The translations under genes were made by a program, and so were the position numbers. Below the pieces are notes generated by a model. That model was not told the origin of the DNA. It made no database searches and saw only the letters and a program-made list of their open reading frames with translations. From Halichoerus grypus (lineage: Eukaryota > Chordata > Mammalia > Carnivora > Phocidae): a stretch of DNA of 64,000 nucleotides. The stretch spans positions 68,250,283 through 68,314,282 of the forward strand of contig NC_135719.1 in the NCBI RefSeq assembly GCF_964656455.1, given 5' to 3'. This document shows, in pieces, positions 29,329-41,300 of this stretch. Numbering within the stretch: position 1 is the first letter of the stretch; each line of letters opens with the position of its first letter.

Positions 29329-32300
29329 CTAGGAGGGAGATAAGAAATGCCTGATGTGACATGAGGATGGGGTATCATGCCTGATGGTCTAGGAAGTAGT
29401 CCACTGCCCATAGGAAGGGCTCAGTCCTTTTATGAATAGAGACTGTGTTCCACTATTGCCTCAGAGTAAGCTTCGACCAGACCTCCTCCTCGGCATCCCT
29501 TGCCACTCACCTGAAGATTCTCCCCCCACTGGGCCTTGCCCTCCAGCAATGCATCCAGCACAGCCCGGCTCGGCTCGCCATTGACAGGGTCATTCCCACT
29601 GACCACATAGTAGGATGCACGCACTCGACGGAAGAAGTCAAGGTCAGCAGTCTTGCCACTGCAATGATTCGGGATATAGGCGAGATCCACGTATACGGGG
29701 GGGCCAGAGCCGCCCTTGGAACCCAAGGCCGCTGTAGAGACAAGCCAGGACTCATTGGAGAGGTAAAGTAGAACACTTTTAGCAATCTTCTTCCTCCCAC
29801 AATCCCTCCTACTCCTGGAGTCTTTGACCAGCCACACCCAACCCCAACCCATCGTCTCTCCCACTTTTCATGTTATACTTACATGGTCCTGTTTTGAGTC
29901 CATTGACTAGGCCTTTGGACATGGGGCTGTGTCCATCCTTTTCCTCTGCTGGGGTGACCTGGCTTGGAGTGTTGCGTGGTCGGGGTGCAACCCGGGATGC
30001 TCGATCTGCAGGCCCTTTACCAGGGGTGGGTGAGCGTTTCCCCCGAAGATCCAGACGCCGGGCAGGAGATGCTGGCTTGGCCCTGCCTGGGGCCCTGCGC
30101 CCTACTCTCCCCTGTGCCTTCTCCTTCTCCCGTAGCTTTTCTACCCTCCCAGATTCTGAGCTGAGCCCCTCAGGGTCAGCCATGCACACGTCAGGGCGAG
30201 GAGGGGATGGGCGGGGGTCTGGTTGAGGGATAGGGGGTGGGTCATGGCCAGGCCTGGGATGGTGAGTTCCACTGACCCCCCCAGCTTTGTCCACAGGCAG
30301 GAAGTCCCCATCTTCATCTGAGTCGAGGGCTGCCTCAGCTGTGATGGATGGGCACTCCTCAGTTTCTGGTGGAACATCAGAATCTGATTGTGAGGAGCCT
30401 GAGTCACTGGCTGATGTTGGAGGTGTCTCATCAGCCACAGGGCATGGGCCCCCTGTGGCCCCTGGGCCCCCTGCCCGGCGCCGCCCCCCTCTCCCTACTA
30501 GCCGAACTTCTTCAGTTGAGAGGTCACCTTCATCTGTGGACCGGGGCAGAGGTGGGTTCAGAAAGGATGGGGAGAGTTCCCCGCGGTGGGGCCGGGGCTC
30601 AGCAGCACATCCCTGGGGCCCAGCCTCAACCTCAGGGGAGCCACTTCTGGGTTGGCCTCCAGAAGCCCCTCCAGGGCACAGTGGCTGCTCAGGGGAGAGG
30701 AGTGTGTCAGGCCGGGAACTCCTCTCTGCTCCCTCAGGCCAGTCCCCACGTTCCCAGGCAGGGCAGGTCTCAGCTGCTTCTTTCTCAGCCTTAGCCAGGG
30801 CAGGGCCTGGGGGGTTGGGGCTGGTTTCAGTTGGGCCATTGGCGGCACAATCCCCAGAGGGACTCTCGGAGGGGCTTGGCTTCTTGGTGGGGGCCCCTGT
30901 GCACTCCAGGCGGCAGGGCAGAGTGCTATCATCCATGTCTCCAGGCAAGCTTGGAGCTGGAGCTGGGGCCAAGTCCAGTGAAGCTGGGGGTGCTGGGCTC
31001 AGAGGAGTGAGGTCCCAGAGGCTGTGGGCAGCTGGTTCCATTCCTGGGACCAGCTCTCCAGACCCCCGTTCTGCAGCCTCCAGGCCCGGAGGGAAGCGCT
31101 CAGCCACACTCGAAATCACAGGTGTGGTGGCCTCAGAGGAGGAGCCTTCAGACAGGGCTGGTGAAGCAGGTCGTGGCAGACTGGAGAGGAGAGGGGCCCC
31201 AGGAGAGCTGGGTGATGGGAGCTGGGGCAGTGAGGAGTCCAGGCTGGGCGCCTTGGTCACTTCTAGGTACTCATCATGCCGGGCTCTGGTGGGGGGCCCT
31301 GGAGTCAGGGCCAGAGCTCGGTCTCCAGAGAAGGCGAGGGAGCCACAGGGTGCTGAGCGGGGTTCAGCAGGAGAGGGCAGTTGTGGGGGAGCTGGCTGCA
31401 ATGAGGAGAAGCCAAAGGCTGAAGCAGGGAAGTCCAGGCTGGGTCGGGCAGGACCCAGGTGTGAGTCCGAGGGAGGGCTGGTCTGTGCCTCACTTTCAGG
31501 CCACAATGTGGGGGACCCTGCAGAGATGGGGTGAGGGGGACTTGGGGATTGGGCCTCTTTCTCTGGCTGTTCCCGAGCCCCTTTCTCCAGCTCTGAGTCA
31601 CTAGTGCTGTCATCCCAGTGACCCTGGCCTGATTCCTTGGGGGATGGGGTTCTCCTATCTGGGCTACATCTCAGGATATTACCATTAAGAGCGGGGCTTG
31701 GGCCTTTGCTCAGGGGGATAGGAACACGGGGGGGCACTGCAGGTGGGGTAAGGTTGGGCTCCCCACTCGGCCCTGGCTCAGGCTCCTGCCTGGGGGGTAA
31801 AGTGGGTCCCGTCAGGGCTGCATAGCTAAAGGTTGGGGTGTCAGATTGGAGACTCTTGGGTGAGACAGGAGATGAAAGCTCCTTCTCTGCAGATGGGTTT
31901 CGGCCAGCAGCCTCCTCCTTGGCTGAGATGCGTGGGGGCCAATCCCCAGCTGCCCCAAGCGGAGGCTCTCTAGTGGGGCAAGCAGGGCCAAGCCCGGTAA
32001 GCATCATCTGCTCATAGATGTCTGCGTACTGAAAACTTCTCTCATCAGGATAGGGTGTGGGCTCTCTCTGCTCGGGCTCCATCTGCTCAGGCTCCTTGGT
32101 GGCATGGCTCTCGCCGGCCTCTGGGACCTTTGAGCTTTGAGGGCGGCTGCCAGGAGCCCCAGCTCCACCTTCTTCTTCCCTTTCCCCTTCAGCCTTGCGG
32201 TAGTCCTTCCCCAAGGGGGAGTATGGCCCACCTTCCAACTCCGCTGCTGCTTCCTGCACTGCAGCCACCACACTGTCATACTCAGTTGTGCCCCAGGAGA

Positions 32301-35300
32301 AGGGTGCAGGAGTGTGTGGCTCTGGGGCAGGTGTGGGGGGAGCTGGAGCTGGGGAGAGGGGTGCAGGGGGCAGGGTTCTGTCCTTGGGCACCCATGGTGG
32401 GATGTCAGCCAGCCACGAGGGGGTGGTGGGCTCATTCCTCACAGGTGGCAGGGGCTCAGGCTCTGGGATAGGGCTTTCTCGTCCTGGGGCTGGAGGAACC
32501 CTCTGTCCTACCATCTCAGGTGGGGAGGCCGGAGGAGAGATGATCTCAAAAGGGGAGCGGGTCAGCTTGTCCTCTTCCTCTGGTGGCAGCCCAACTGGTG
32601 ACTCAGCAAGCCAACGTTCCACCTCCAGCCCCTTCTGTGGTGAGGACTCCTGGAAACCCTTGAAGTCTGAGGCCCAGGGGCTCTGGGGCGTGTGTTCCAG
32701 TGGGGGCACTTGTTCATCGTCTGGCCCTTCATCGAGGAAAGTGCTCTCCCGCTCCTCTGTGTACCGTGGCCGGGCCCCCGGGCCATCCAGCTCATGAGGA
32801 AACCACACCTTGCGCTCACAGCTCAGCTCCCTCCAGTATGGGTCCTGTTCTAGGCCCACATCCTCTCTGCCCCTCCAGTACCTGTCCTCCTGCTCAGGAG
32901 ATGTGTCCTCCCATGTCCGGGCAGGCTCCTTCTGTTCTCCAACTGGCTCCCCTCTGGATGGAGATGTTTCTTGCCACTCCTGGACCACACCCTGCTCCTT
33001 CCAGTACTTCTCTCCCTGATCCCGGGCCTTGTCCTCCTGCACTGGGCTCTCTTCAAGACCGAGAGCTTTGGTCTGCTCTAGCAGAGCTTCTTCCTTCTGT
33101 TGTACAGCCTCAATTTTTTCTGGAGATTTTTCCTCTAGGACCTTCTCTTTTGGTTTCACGGTTTTATCCTCCTGCACTGGGCTCTCCTGCTCCTGAGTTT
33201 TGTCCTTGTCTTCCAGAGCCTTATCTTTCTCTTCAACAGCCTTATCGTTTTGTTCCAGGGCTTCAGCCTTCTGTCCCAAGGCCCAGTATTTTTGTTCTAA
33301 GGCCTCCTCCTTCTTTTCCAAGGCCTCGTCCTGCTGTTCTTGGGCCTTGCCTTTTTGTTCCAAGTCTATGTCTTTTTGTTCTAAGGTCTTATCCTTCTGT
33401 CCATGAGCCTTGTCCTTCTGTTCAGGGGCTTCGTCTGTCTGTTCTAAGGCCTTGCCCTTTGGTTCAGAGACCTTGTCCTCTGGAGGTTTGTCTTTATGTT
33501 CAACGTCTCTGACTTTTTGTTCTAAGGTTTCATCTTTTTCTTCTAGGATCTTGTCCTTCTGTTCCAGAACCTTGTCTTTTTGTTCTAAGTCTTTGTCTTT
33601 TGGTTCCAGGGCCTTGTCCTGGTGTCCCAGGACTGTGACCCTTTGTTCTAAGTCTCTGCCTTTTTGTTCTAAAGCCTCATCTTGCTGTTCTACAGCCTTG
33701 TTCTTTTCTTCCAGAGCCTTATCTTTCTGACTAATGGCTGTATCCTTTTGCTCTACAACAATATCCTTCTGCTCCAGAGTTTTGTCCTGCTGTAGGACTT
33801 CATCTTTTGGTTCCGGTCCCTTGTCCCTCTGCTCTGGGGTTCTGTCTTTCACCTCTGGAACTTTACCTTCCCACTCCATGGCAATGCCCTCCATGGCAGG
33901 GCTTGGCAAAGACTCAGGACTCTTGGTGAGGGAGCTATCAGGTGTCAGAATGTGTTCACCAGGGCTGCTGATCACACCAGGTGAGTGCTTCCCATCTCCC
34001 AACAATGTAGAATGAAAGAAGGGGCTGGCAGGTAATTTTCCATCAGGGCTCTCATCTGTGATGTCTGCCAGAGCAGGATATGCAGTGGTCCAATCTGTGG
34101 GAGGTGACACTGTGGATGCACGGGGTTCTGGAATAGATGCAGGCACTACGTGGTGAGAGGTGTCCTCAGCCTGCATCAGAGGCCCCTTTCCTTCCTTTCC
34201 AAGGCTTAGTTCCCCAAACTGGAGGGTGCCAAGGTTTTCTGGAGAGAGCTGCTTAGAAGAGATATCGAGAGAGGTCTCCTTGCTGGGACTCTCTTCTGAG
34301 AGAGAAAGTGACTGGGTGTCTTCCGGAGATACCTCTGGCCAAAGGGCTTTGTGTAGCTGCTGCTCTGTCAGGTCACAGGGAGACCTGGGGATGGTTTCTT
34401 GGTTGGCTGTGTCTGGGGAGACCACACTGAGTACAGATACGGACTCTGCATCTTCAGGGGAGAGGCTTTGGTCAGGAAATTGGAGCACCTCATCTTTCTG
34501 AGTTTCACCAGGTTCTTGGAGTGATGTTCTCAAATCTCTGGGAAGGATTTCTGTTCCCAGAATTGGGCCTGTGGGCTCTCTTGCCTCCACACTCTCAAAG
34601 ACTATGGCTTTGTCCTGTTCTGGTAACAGTTGGATAGTGCAGCCTGTATGTCCCCCAACGATGCTGACAGGTGTTTCCTGGGCATATGGGCTCCTGGGAG
34701 GAGGCACTTTTCCCTCCTCCTCTAGTGTGACCTCTTCAGGCCCTGGCTTAACTATCTGCTCTGTAGCATCTTCCTTGCCCTCACCTGGTGCACGCCTAGT
34801 TCCTCCCCAAGAGCCTGCTTCCTGAAAGTCTTGGGGCTCAGACTTTTCTTCCACTGGGGACTGATGAAAGGGTGTGTGGGTGGCACTGGGTGGGCCAGAT
34901 GGTGGAGGAGAGGCCATCTTCACCGTGCTATCATCTGGGCTGAGGCAGCGCTCCTCCACTTCTCCAAGGACTGGTTCCCCTGGATGTAGGGTATGCCCAG
35001 GGGCACCAAACATCGGGGCTCCAAATTGACTAGGAAGTTTCTCAGACATCTCTACATTTGTGGTCTCCTCCTCTTCCTCTCCCATGGCTTTCTCTCCAGG
35101 CAAACCTCTCCCTACAATCTCTCCTTTCTTCTCTGACTCCCCCGTCACAGAGAAATCCTCACAGGGTGGTGATTTGAAGCACTTGTCTTCTTCCAGGGAG
35201 GAGGTGGGTGAGATGGTTCCAGCTGATGGCACATAGTCCAAGCCCTGAGTGGCTTCAGTGCGGGATGAGGGGATGCTTGTGACTGTGTCAAGCAGCAGGG

Positions 35301-38300
35301 AGCTCTTGCCTGTCTCCTCTGTCTGGGGAGCTGTGAGTGAAGCCACAGACTGGTCCTCAGCCACGGATGTGGCAAAGGAAGAAAGCTTGTCGCACTCAGT
35401 GATTGAGGTGGCCGAGGACACGTGCTCCTCTTCAGCCAGAGGGGCAGCCACCATGTTGGGGGGATAGGTAAGTTCAGTCTCTGGCGCTCCATAGCCTTTG
35501 CTGGAGGCAGCAGGAACAGCACTGTCTGTAGGCTGGCTAGCCTCAAAGGGGCCGGGACCTTCAGGCCCAGGGAGGTCATATGTACTTGTAGGAAATCTAG
35601 GTGGAGCTGGGCGCTCCTCTGGCTCGTCATGAATCTCCTCATCTGAGATGGTCTGCTCTGTCTCTGAGTAGCCAGGGATTGTTTCGTCCTGGATGTAAGA
35701 GACATGCTCAGTGGCTCCTGCAGGTGTGGCTAGGCTGCTTAGGAATGACGAGGTCTCCTTCTCAGGAGCCTTGCCCTGGAGTCCTACTTCCCGGCCCTCG
35801 AGGGCCTCCCTGCCCCTTGGTGTTGCCTTCAAGCCTTCCTGCATATGTTTTTGGTAAAAACCCTCAGCCTTTGTCTCTTCTTCTTCCTCCTCATCTGAAG
35901 GGTGCAACTCCTCCATTTCTTCTAACTCGGCCTTCTCTATCACATCCTCCTTTACCTCGGGTTCACTTTCCTCTCTGGCTTCTGTTCTATCAGGGAGCCT
36001 GTCTGCTTCCTTCTGCTTCTTTTCCTCCCAGGTATCTTTCTCTTCCTCTGTTTCAGCCCCTGAGTCTGGGCCTCTATCCTTACCGCCTTGTTCTTCAGGG
36101 ATGTCTGAGACAACCTCTCTCTCCTTCATCATAGGCTCTTCTTGTTCCAGCCCTGGGACAGAGGGTGGTATCCCCTGGCCATTTGTGCTCGGGGCTTGCT
36201 CCTCTGCAGTGTCTGGAGGGAGTGGTTTCTCTCCTAGTCCTATGTCCCTTTGTTCAGCCAGCAACCCCCTCTCCTCACGCTTCATCTCCTCAAAGTCTTG
36301 TGTGAGGTCCTCTGGTGAAGACAGAGCTAGTTCCCTGTGCCCACTGACTATTGGGGGTGGTACAGCCCCCTTCTGGGCTGGGGGTGTCTGGGGCTCGGAA
36401 GACAGCTCTTTCTCTGCACGAGCAGCCCGACTCTTGTCCATTTTGACCCTGCCAGGGGCCTTGGCTTTGTAGAGGGTCTTACGCACCTCAGGGGTAAAGG
36501 GCTTCAGGTCTGGCTTGGAAATTTTCTTGACCTCAGGTTTGGTATCTTTCCTCTTCTCCTCCTTTTTGGCATCCTTCTTCTCCTCCTTCCTTCCTTCATC
36601 CTTCTTGAGCTCCTTTCTCTCCTTCTTGATCTCTTTTTTCTCTTTGTCTTTTTTCTCTTCCAGCTTTGATATCTTTTCTTTCAGGTGCTTCTTCCCCACC
36701 TTGTCTTTGATCAGCTTTCGCTTCTCTGCCTTCAGGGCCTCACTCGACTCAGTCCTCACCCTCTCAGGTTTGGTAGGCTTTTCTGGGGGCTTCTCAGATG
36801 ACTCCTTTACTTTTTTCTCTGTCTTGGCTAACTCCTTGGCCAGTTCTGAACGGGCTTCCTTGGCTCCCTCTTCGGCTACCTCCTCCCGTTTGGCCAGCTT
36901 GCTCACAGCTGTCTTGGCAGTGGCCTTGAGGCTCTCCTTGCTGTCAGCCCGCTGTTTGATTTTGCTGGGTTTGAGGTTGGCAGGCACAGCGCCAGAGGCC
37001 AAGTCCTTCTGTGTCGCCACAGGGTACCGCAGGAAGTCCAGGTGCCGAAGCTTTTCCAGGCCCTCCAAGATCTTGTTCTGGGGAGCATTCCCTGGAAAAA
37101 GCACACGTACAATCTTCTCAGTGGGGTTGGCTGGTAGCCAAACCACCAGAGCAGTGATAGAGGTCAGGTAGGGCACCGAGATCTCAGCCTCCTTCCCATT
37201 AGCCAGCACAATGCCTGTCTTAGCTTTACTATTGCCTGCCCACTTTTGCATGAGGAACTGCATCTCTTTGCTGTCCTTGACAGGGTTGAGGACGTACATG
37301 TCCAGGCGGCCCACACCCATCTTGTGGAAGAGGGTCAGCGGCTCAATGGTGTTGCTGACCACACGGTACAGAGGTTCGGCCTGGATGCCCAGGCGGTTTA
37401 GGTGTTGCAGAGTGAGGTAGGCCTCCTCAATGCTGCGCTTGGCTTTTCGGGAGGCATCAGGCAGCCGCAGCTTATCTGGCACGTTGAAGAAGACAACTCC
37501 AAGCTCAGGGGAGATGAGGTTCTTCACCCAGTCGCTGTAGCTGCTAGAGCCCTGTGACTGCTCCTCCTCCAGTTCTGCCACTTTGCGCTGCAGGAGCCCA
37601 TTGATGCCTGGCAGGTTGTCTGCTCCGATGTGTGTGAGCAGCACCGAGTCAATGCGGTCCAGGTGCCGCACCAGCTTCCAGAAGCAGGACTTGCGATCAG
37701 AACCACCATCCACCAAGATGTTGAAACCGTTGACGGCAAAGAGGGCAGAGTCTCCGCGGCCACCAGGGAAGATGTAGCAGCAAGGCTTGGAGAGCTTGAG
37801 GAAGCCCCCTGAGGTGGGGGGCTCTAGCAGGTCAAAGGGAGATGGCACATCCACAGTCTCAGAGACATACTCGGAGAACTCAGCCACAGCATCCATGGTG
37901 GGCAGCGTGGGCTCAGGGTTTAGTTGGAGATGCAGGGTCTCTTGGCAACTGGATAGGCCCAGGTGGCTCCAATCACCCTCCCCTAAGCAGGAAACAGTGA
38001 GGAAGGCCTGGATCCCAGGGTCTCTATTGCTGAGCAATTGGGCAATCTAGAAGAATGGGAGATGAAAGGCTGATCAGGTCAGGTAGAGACCTGGGGTCGC
38101 CTTAACCCGACTTAGATTCAATCTGCTAGTCTCCACCACTTTGCGAGGGGATTTCCTCCTACCTTTCAGCCAGAGCTCGCTCTGGTCAAGCAACATGAGA
38201 TTTTCCCATCCTTGGATCCCTCCCCACAGCTCTAGTCCTACCCCATTTTTTGTTCCTCCCAGATACGCAGACATGGACCTTACCTCTGGGTTGTGAAGGA

Positions 38301-41300
38301 CCTGGGCAAAGTTTTGATAAGAGTAGGTACCACTCTGTAGGATGAGGTCTCCCCCAGGCTCTAAACTTTGCCCACTCAATATCAGTAGTTTGTGAGCTGA
38401 TGGACTGCTAAGGAGGTGGTGAACCTGGAAGGGAAAGCGGGGAGTGGTCACGGATGTAGGAAACCCAGGGAAGGGCACTGGATGTTCCTGCTTCCCAGCA
38501 GTACTGCAAGGACACGTTCCCCACTGGTAGGCCCACAACATCTCCAGTGTGGGGCTGGGGAGCATAAGGCGGCTTAGATGGTTCAAAGCCAAGTCCAGGA
38601 ATTCTTGGCCTTACAGCAGTAGTGCTGGCAGAGGTGGGTTACAGCGCTTCCAGCAGGCCCTCGTGGCAAGGCCCCGGCCCTGGTCTTACCTCCGAGCTGA
38701 TGCTGTCGGCACTGGGGTTTACCAGGATGATGGTCTCTAGGATCTCACTCTGGTGGGAGAGGGTCCTCTGGCCTGAGGGAGGGAGAGATGAAGGATTTTG
38801 TATTGAAGAGAGCGGGTATAGACTAAAGGCGAGAGGCATTGTGTGGGGCAGGAGAGAAAAGAATATACTATCAGAAAATGGGGCTGAGGGGAAAGAGGAG
38901 CCTAGCTATCCTTAGATCCTGCCACTTTGGAGACTGCTGAGTAAGGTCTAGGAACTGGCTCCTCTAGCCCTTCCCTTTCAGGGCTTTCTCCTCCCCCTCT
39001 CCTACACTGGCAGTTTTCTCACTCCCTTCATCTGCCACACCCTCTGTCTGCTCAGTCTGGTACCCCCACCCCCTCCGCCTGGAACTCCTGCCTCAGGCTG
39101 CCCTAGTGACAAGAAGCTTTTGTCCCTCTCGAGTCCTAAGCTCCTGGTGCTGCCTGGGGATGGGGGGCTCTGCTGGAGGAGGGGCTCCCAGGATCATGAT
39201 CCTTACTCAGCTCTCTCCCCACCAGCCTGCCTCTGTCCTGGGCTTTCGCGCCAGCAGAATCCCTGGAAATAAGGACATAGACACTTCTTCGCAGTGTCTA
39301 TGGACTCCCCATCCTCCTTTCCATCCCCTATCCAAGGCCAGAATTCCCATCCCAAAAGACTCAGTTTCTATCCCTCTAAACCTTTGGGGTTTTACAATTC
39401 AAAGAGGAGAAATAGGCCTGTAATTTCTCATTCTGTTCTCTACTTCCTCAGAGGCCAAGCCTGTGCTTACCAGCATGCCCACAAACATACTGTTTCCCCC
39501 ACAACTCCCTCTCCCACCTCACCTCCATATGCCCCGGACACAAGAGAGGCCTGGTTCACTGCCCCACAACCCATCCCATGTGAATCGTTTCTTCTCTCAT
39601 CCTTGCCCCTCTCCTATGGGCCCTCTGCCATGGAGATGGCAGGCCACAAACTGGAGCTAGGGGTCCACAAACAAGAAACAAACAAGGGCGGAGAGATTCA
39701 GAATGTTTCCCAGGCCACGGAGAAAGACAAGACAGCCTCAAATTCCCTATCTACTTCCCTTCTCCAGACTCACAGGAAACACCAAGCAGTGCAGCAAAAA
39801 AAGAAAGTGGCAGGTTCAAAAATAAGGAAGGAGGATGCTGCCATCCTCTGTTCCTGCCCTTCCTTGCAGACAGACTTGAACACATGGCCTGCGAGTGGGT
39901 TGTCTGGGAGATATTGGTGGGAAAGCTCATCATCTGTCCCCTAGATTATGGGACCCAGCCCTCTCCTTTTTCTGGGGTTTGGATGAGAGAAGCCTGGGGC
40001 CAGGGCCTTTGTTAAGGGGAAGAGCCCTAGTGCCAGGATCAAGCAGATCCGGCAGCATGGGACGCACTTACAGCTGCAGGGGAAATGAGCTAGGGACAGT
40101 GTGTCGGAAGAACAAACCTTATGGATGGTGGGTGGGGCCCAAAAGGAGTTCAAGGGTTCTCTTCTATTAACTTGGGAACCGAGGGAAGCTTTGAGATCAG
40201 TTCAGAGGATGAGAACCACCTTAGAGACAGGCTGGGGCAGGGCTTAGGCAGGTGAGGGGTATCAAGGTTCAAGGAAGGGCCAGGCTAGCGTAGGCAGTTC
40301 CTGCCCTCCTCACAACATATACGCACAGGGCCACACATTCAAGCTAGGAGGGTCTAAAGAGAAATAGCTGCAGTACAGACTGATTTGCTTTCTAGCTACC
40401 ACTCTTCCTCCCCTCAGTGGACCATTCCTCACAGTCCCTTGTGTATAACCACTAGGCTTCTTTGATCCCCGTTCCTGTCTTGGCGAAAGGCCCTTTTCCT
40501 CACCCATGTGCTCTCCAATTCTGACCGGCAACTACATGGTCTATATCCTGCACCCCTCCTTTTGAGGCCTGGGAGAAAGCCTTATTTCTCTCTTCTGCTC
40601 CCCAGCCATCCCACTGAAGGGAATTGACTTGTTTTTCCTTTTTCTTTGGAAAGGACTTCTTATGAGGCAGGGGCACTTCCCCTGGGCCAGTGATGACCCA
40701 GGTAGGGGCGGGCTGGGGTGCTGAGGCTGAGCAGGCAGGAGGGCAGGTGTCTCCGCAGTGAGGCAGAAGAGGGGGGGTGCCGCTTGGGCAGCTGCAGTAT
40801 GCCGCAGTGTGTGAGTGTATGTGAGTGTGCGCGCTGAGCTCAGACTCCAGCTCCGCCCCCACCCCCCACCCCAGCATGACAAGTCATTTTCTTGGCTGCC
40901 TCTGCATGGGGGGTGCGGAGGGGGGACGCAGAGAGGGAGAAGAAACTGGCGCCTCTGTTCCAGAGCCCCCATCTTGGGAAGAGAAGCGGAGATGGGGTGG
41001 GGGTGGGGCTGAGACTTGGAACCTGTGGGGTTGACAGGACTGGGAATGCAGGGCAGCTGCTGGGGAGGGAGTGCTCTCAATCTCCGGAGTGGCCTCTCAA
41101 TCTCCAGAGGGAGCCAGAAGTGGGGGCTTAGAGTCCTGGTCTCAAGCTGGCCGCAGGGAATGGGGAACGGGGAGCCCACTGCAAATAGGTTGGTCTGCGA
41201 AGAGGCGCCTGCCACGTCTTAATGACCCTTTCCTCCCTTTTTCCCCCCACAGTGTCCCCCACCTTCCCTTACTTGGCAAAAACTCGCTATTCTGCTCACC

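Noticed and set aside
30287..31534. Plus-strand open frame of 415 codons opposite MAP1A
   Set aside because: It is a shadow of the GC-rich, Pro/Ser-rich MAP1A exon on the other strand; the MAP1A frame is conserved, and this one has no family resemblance or splice context.
32700..34015. Serine/cysteine-rich plus-strand frames (for example repeats of LSFCSKA)
   Set aside because: They are the antisense reading of the MAP1A LEQKDKA heptads, so their regularity is inherited from the real repeat.
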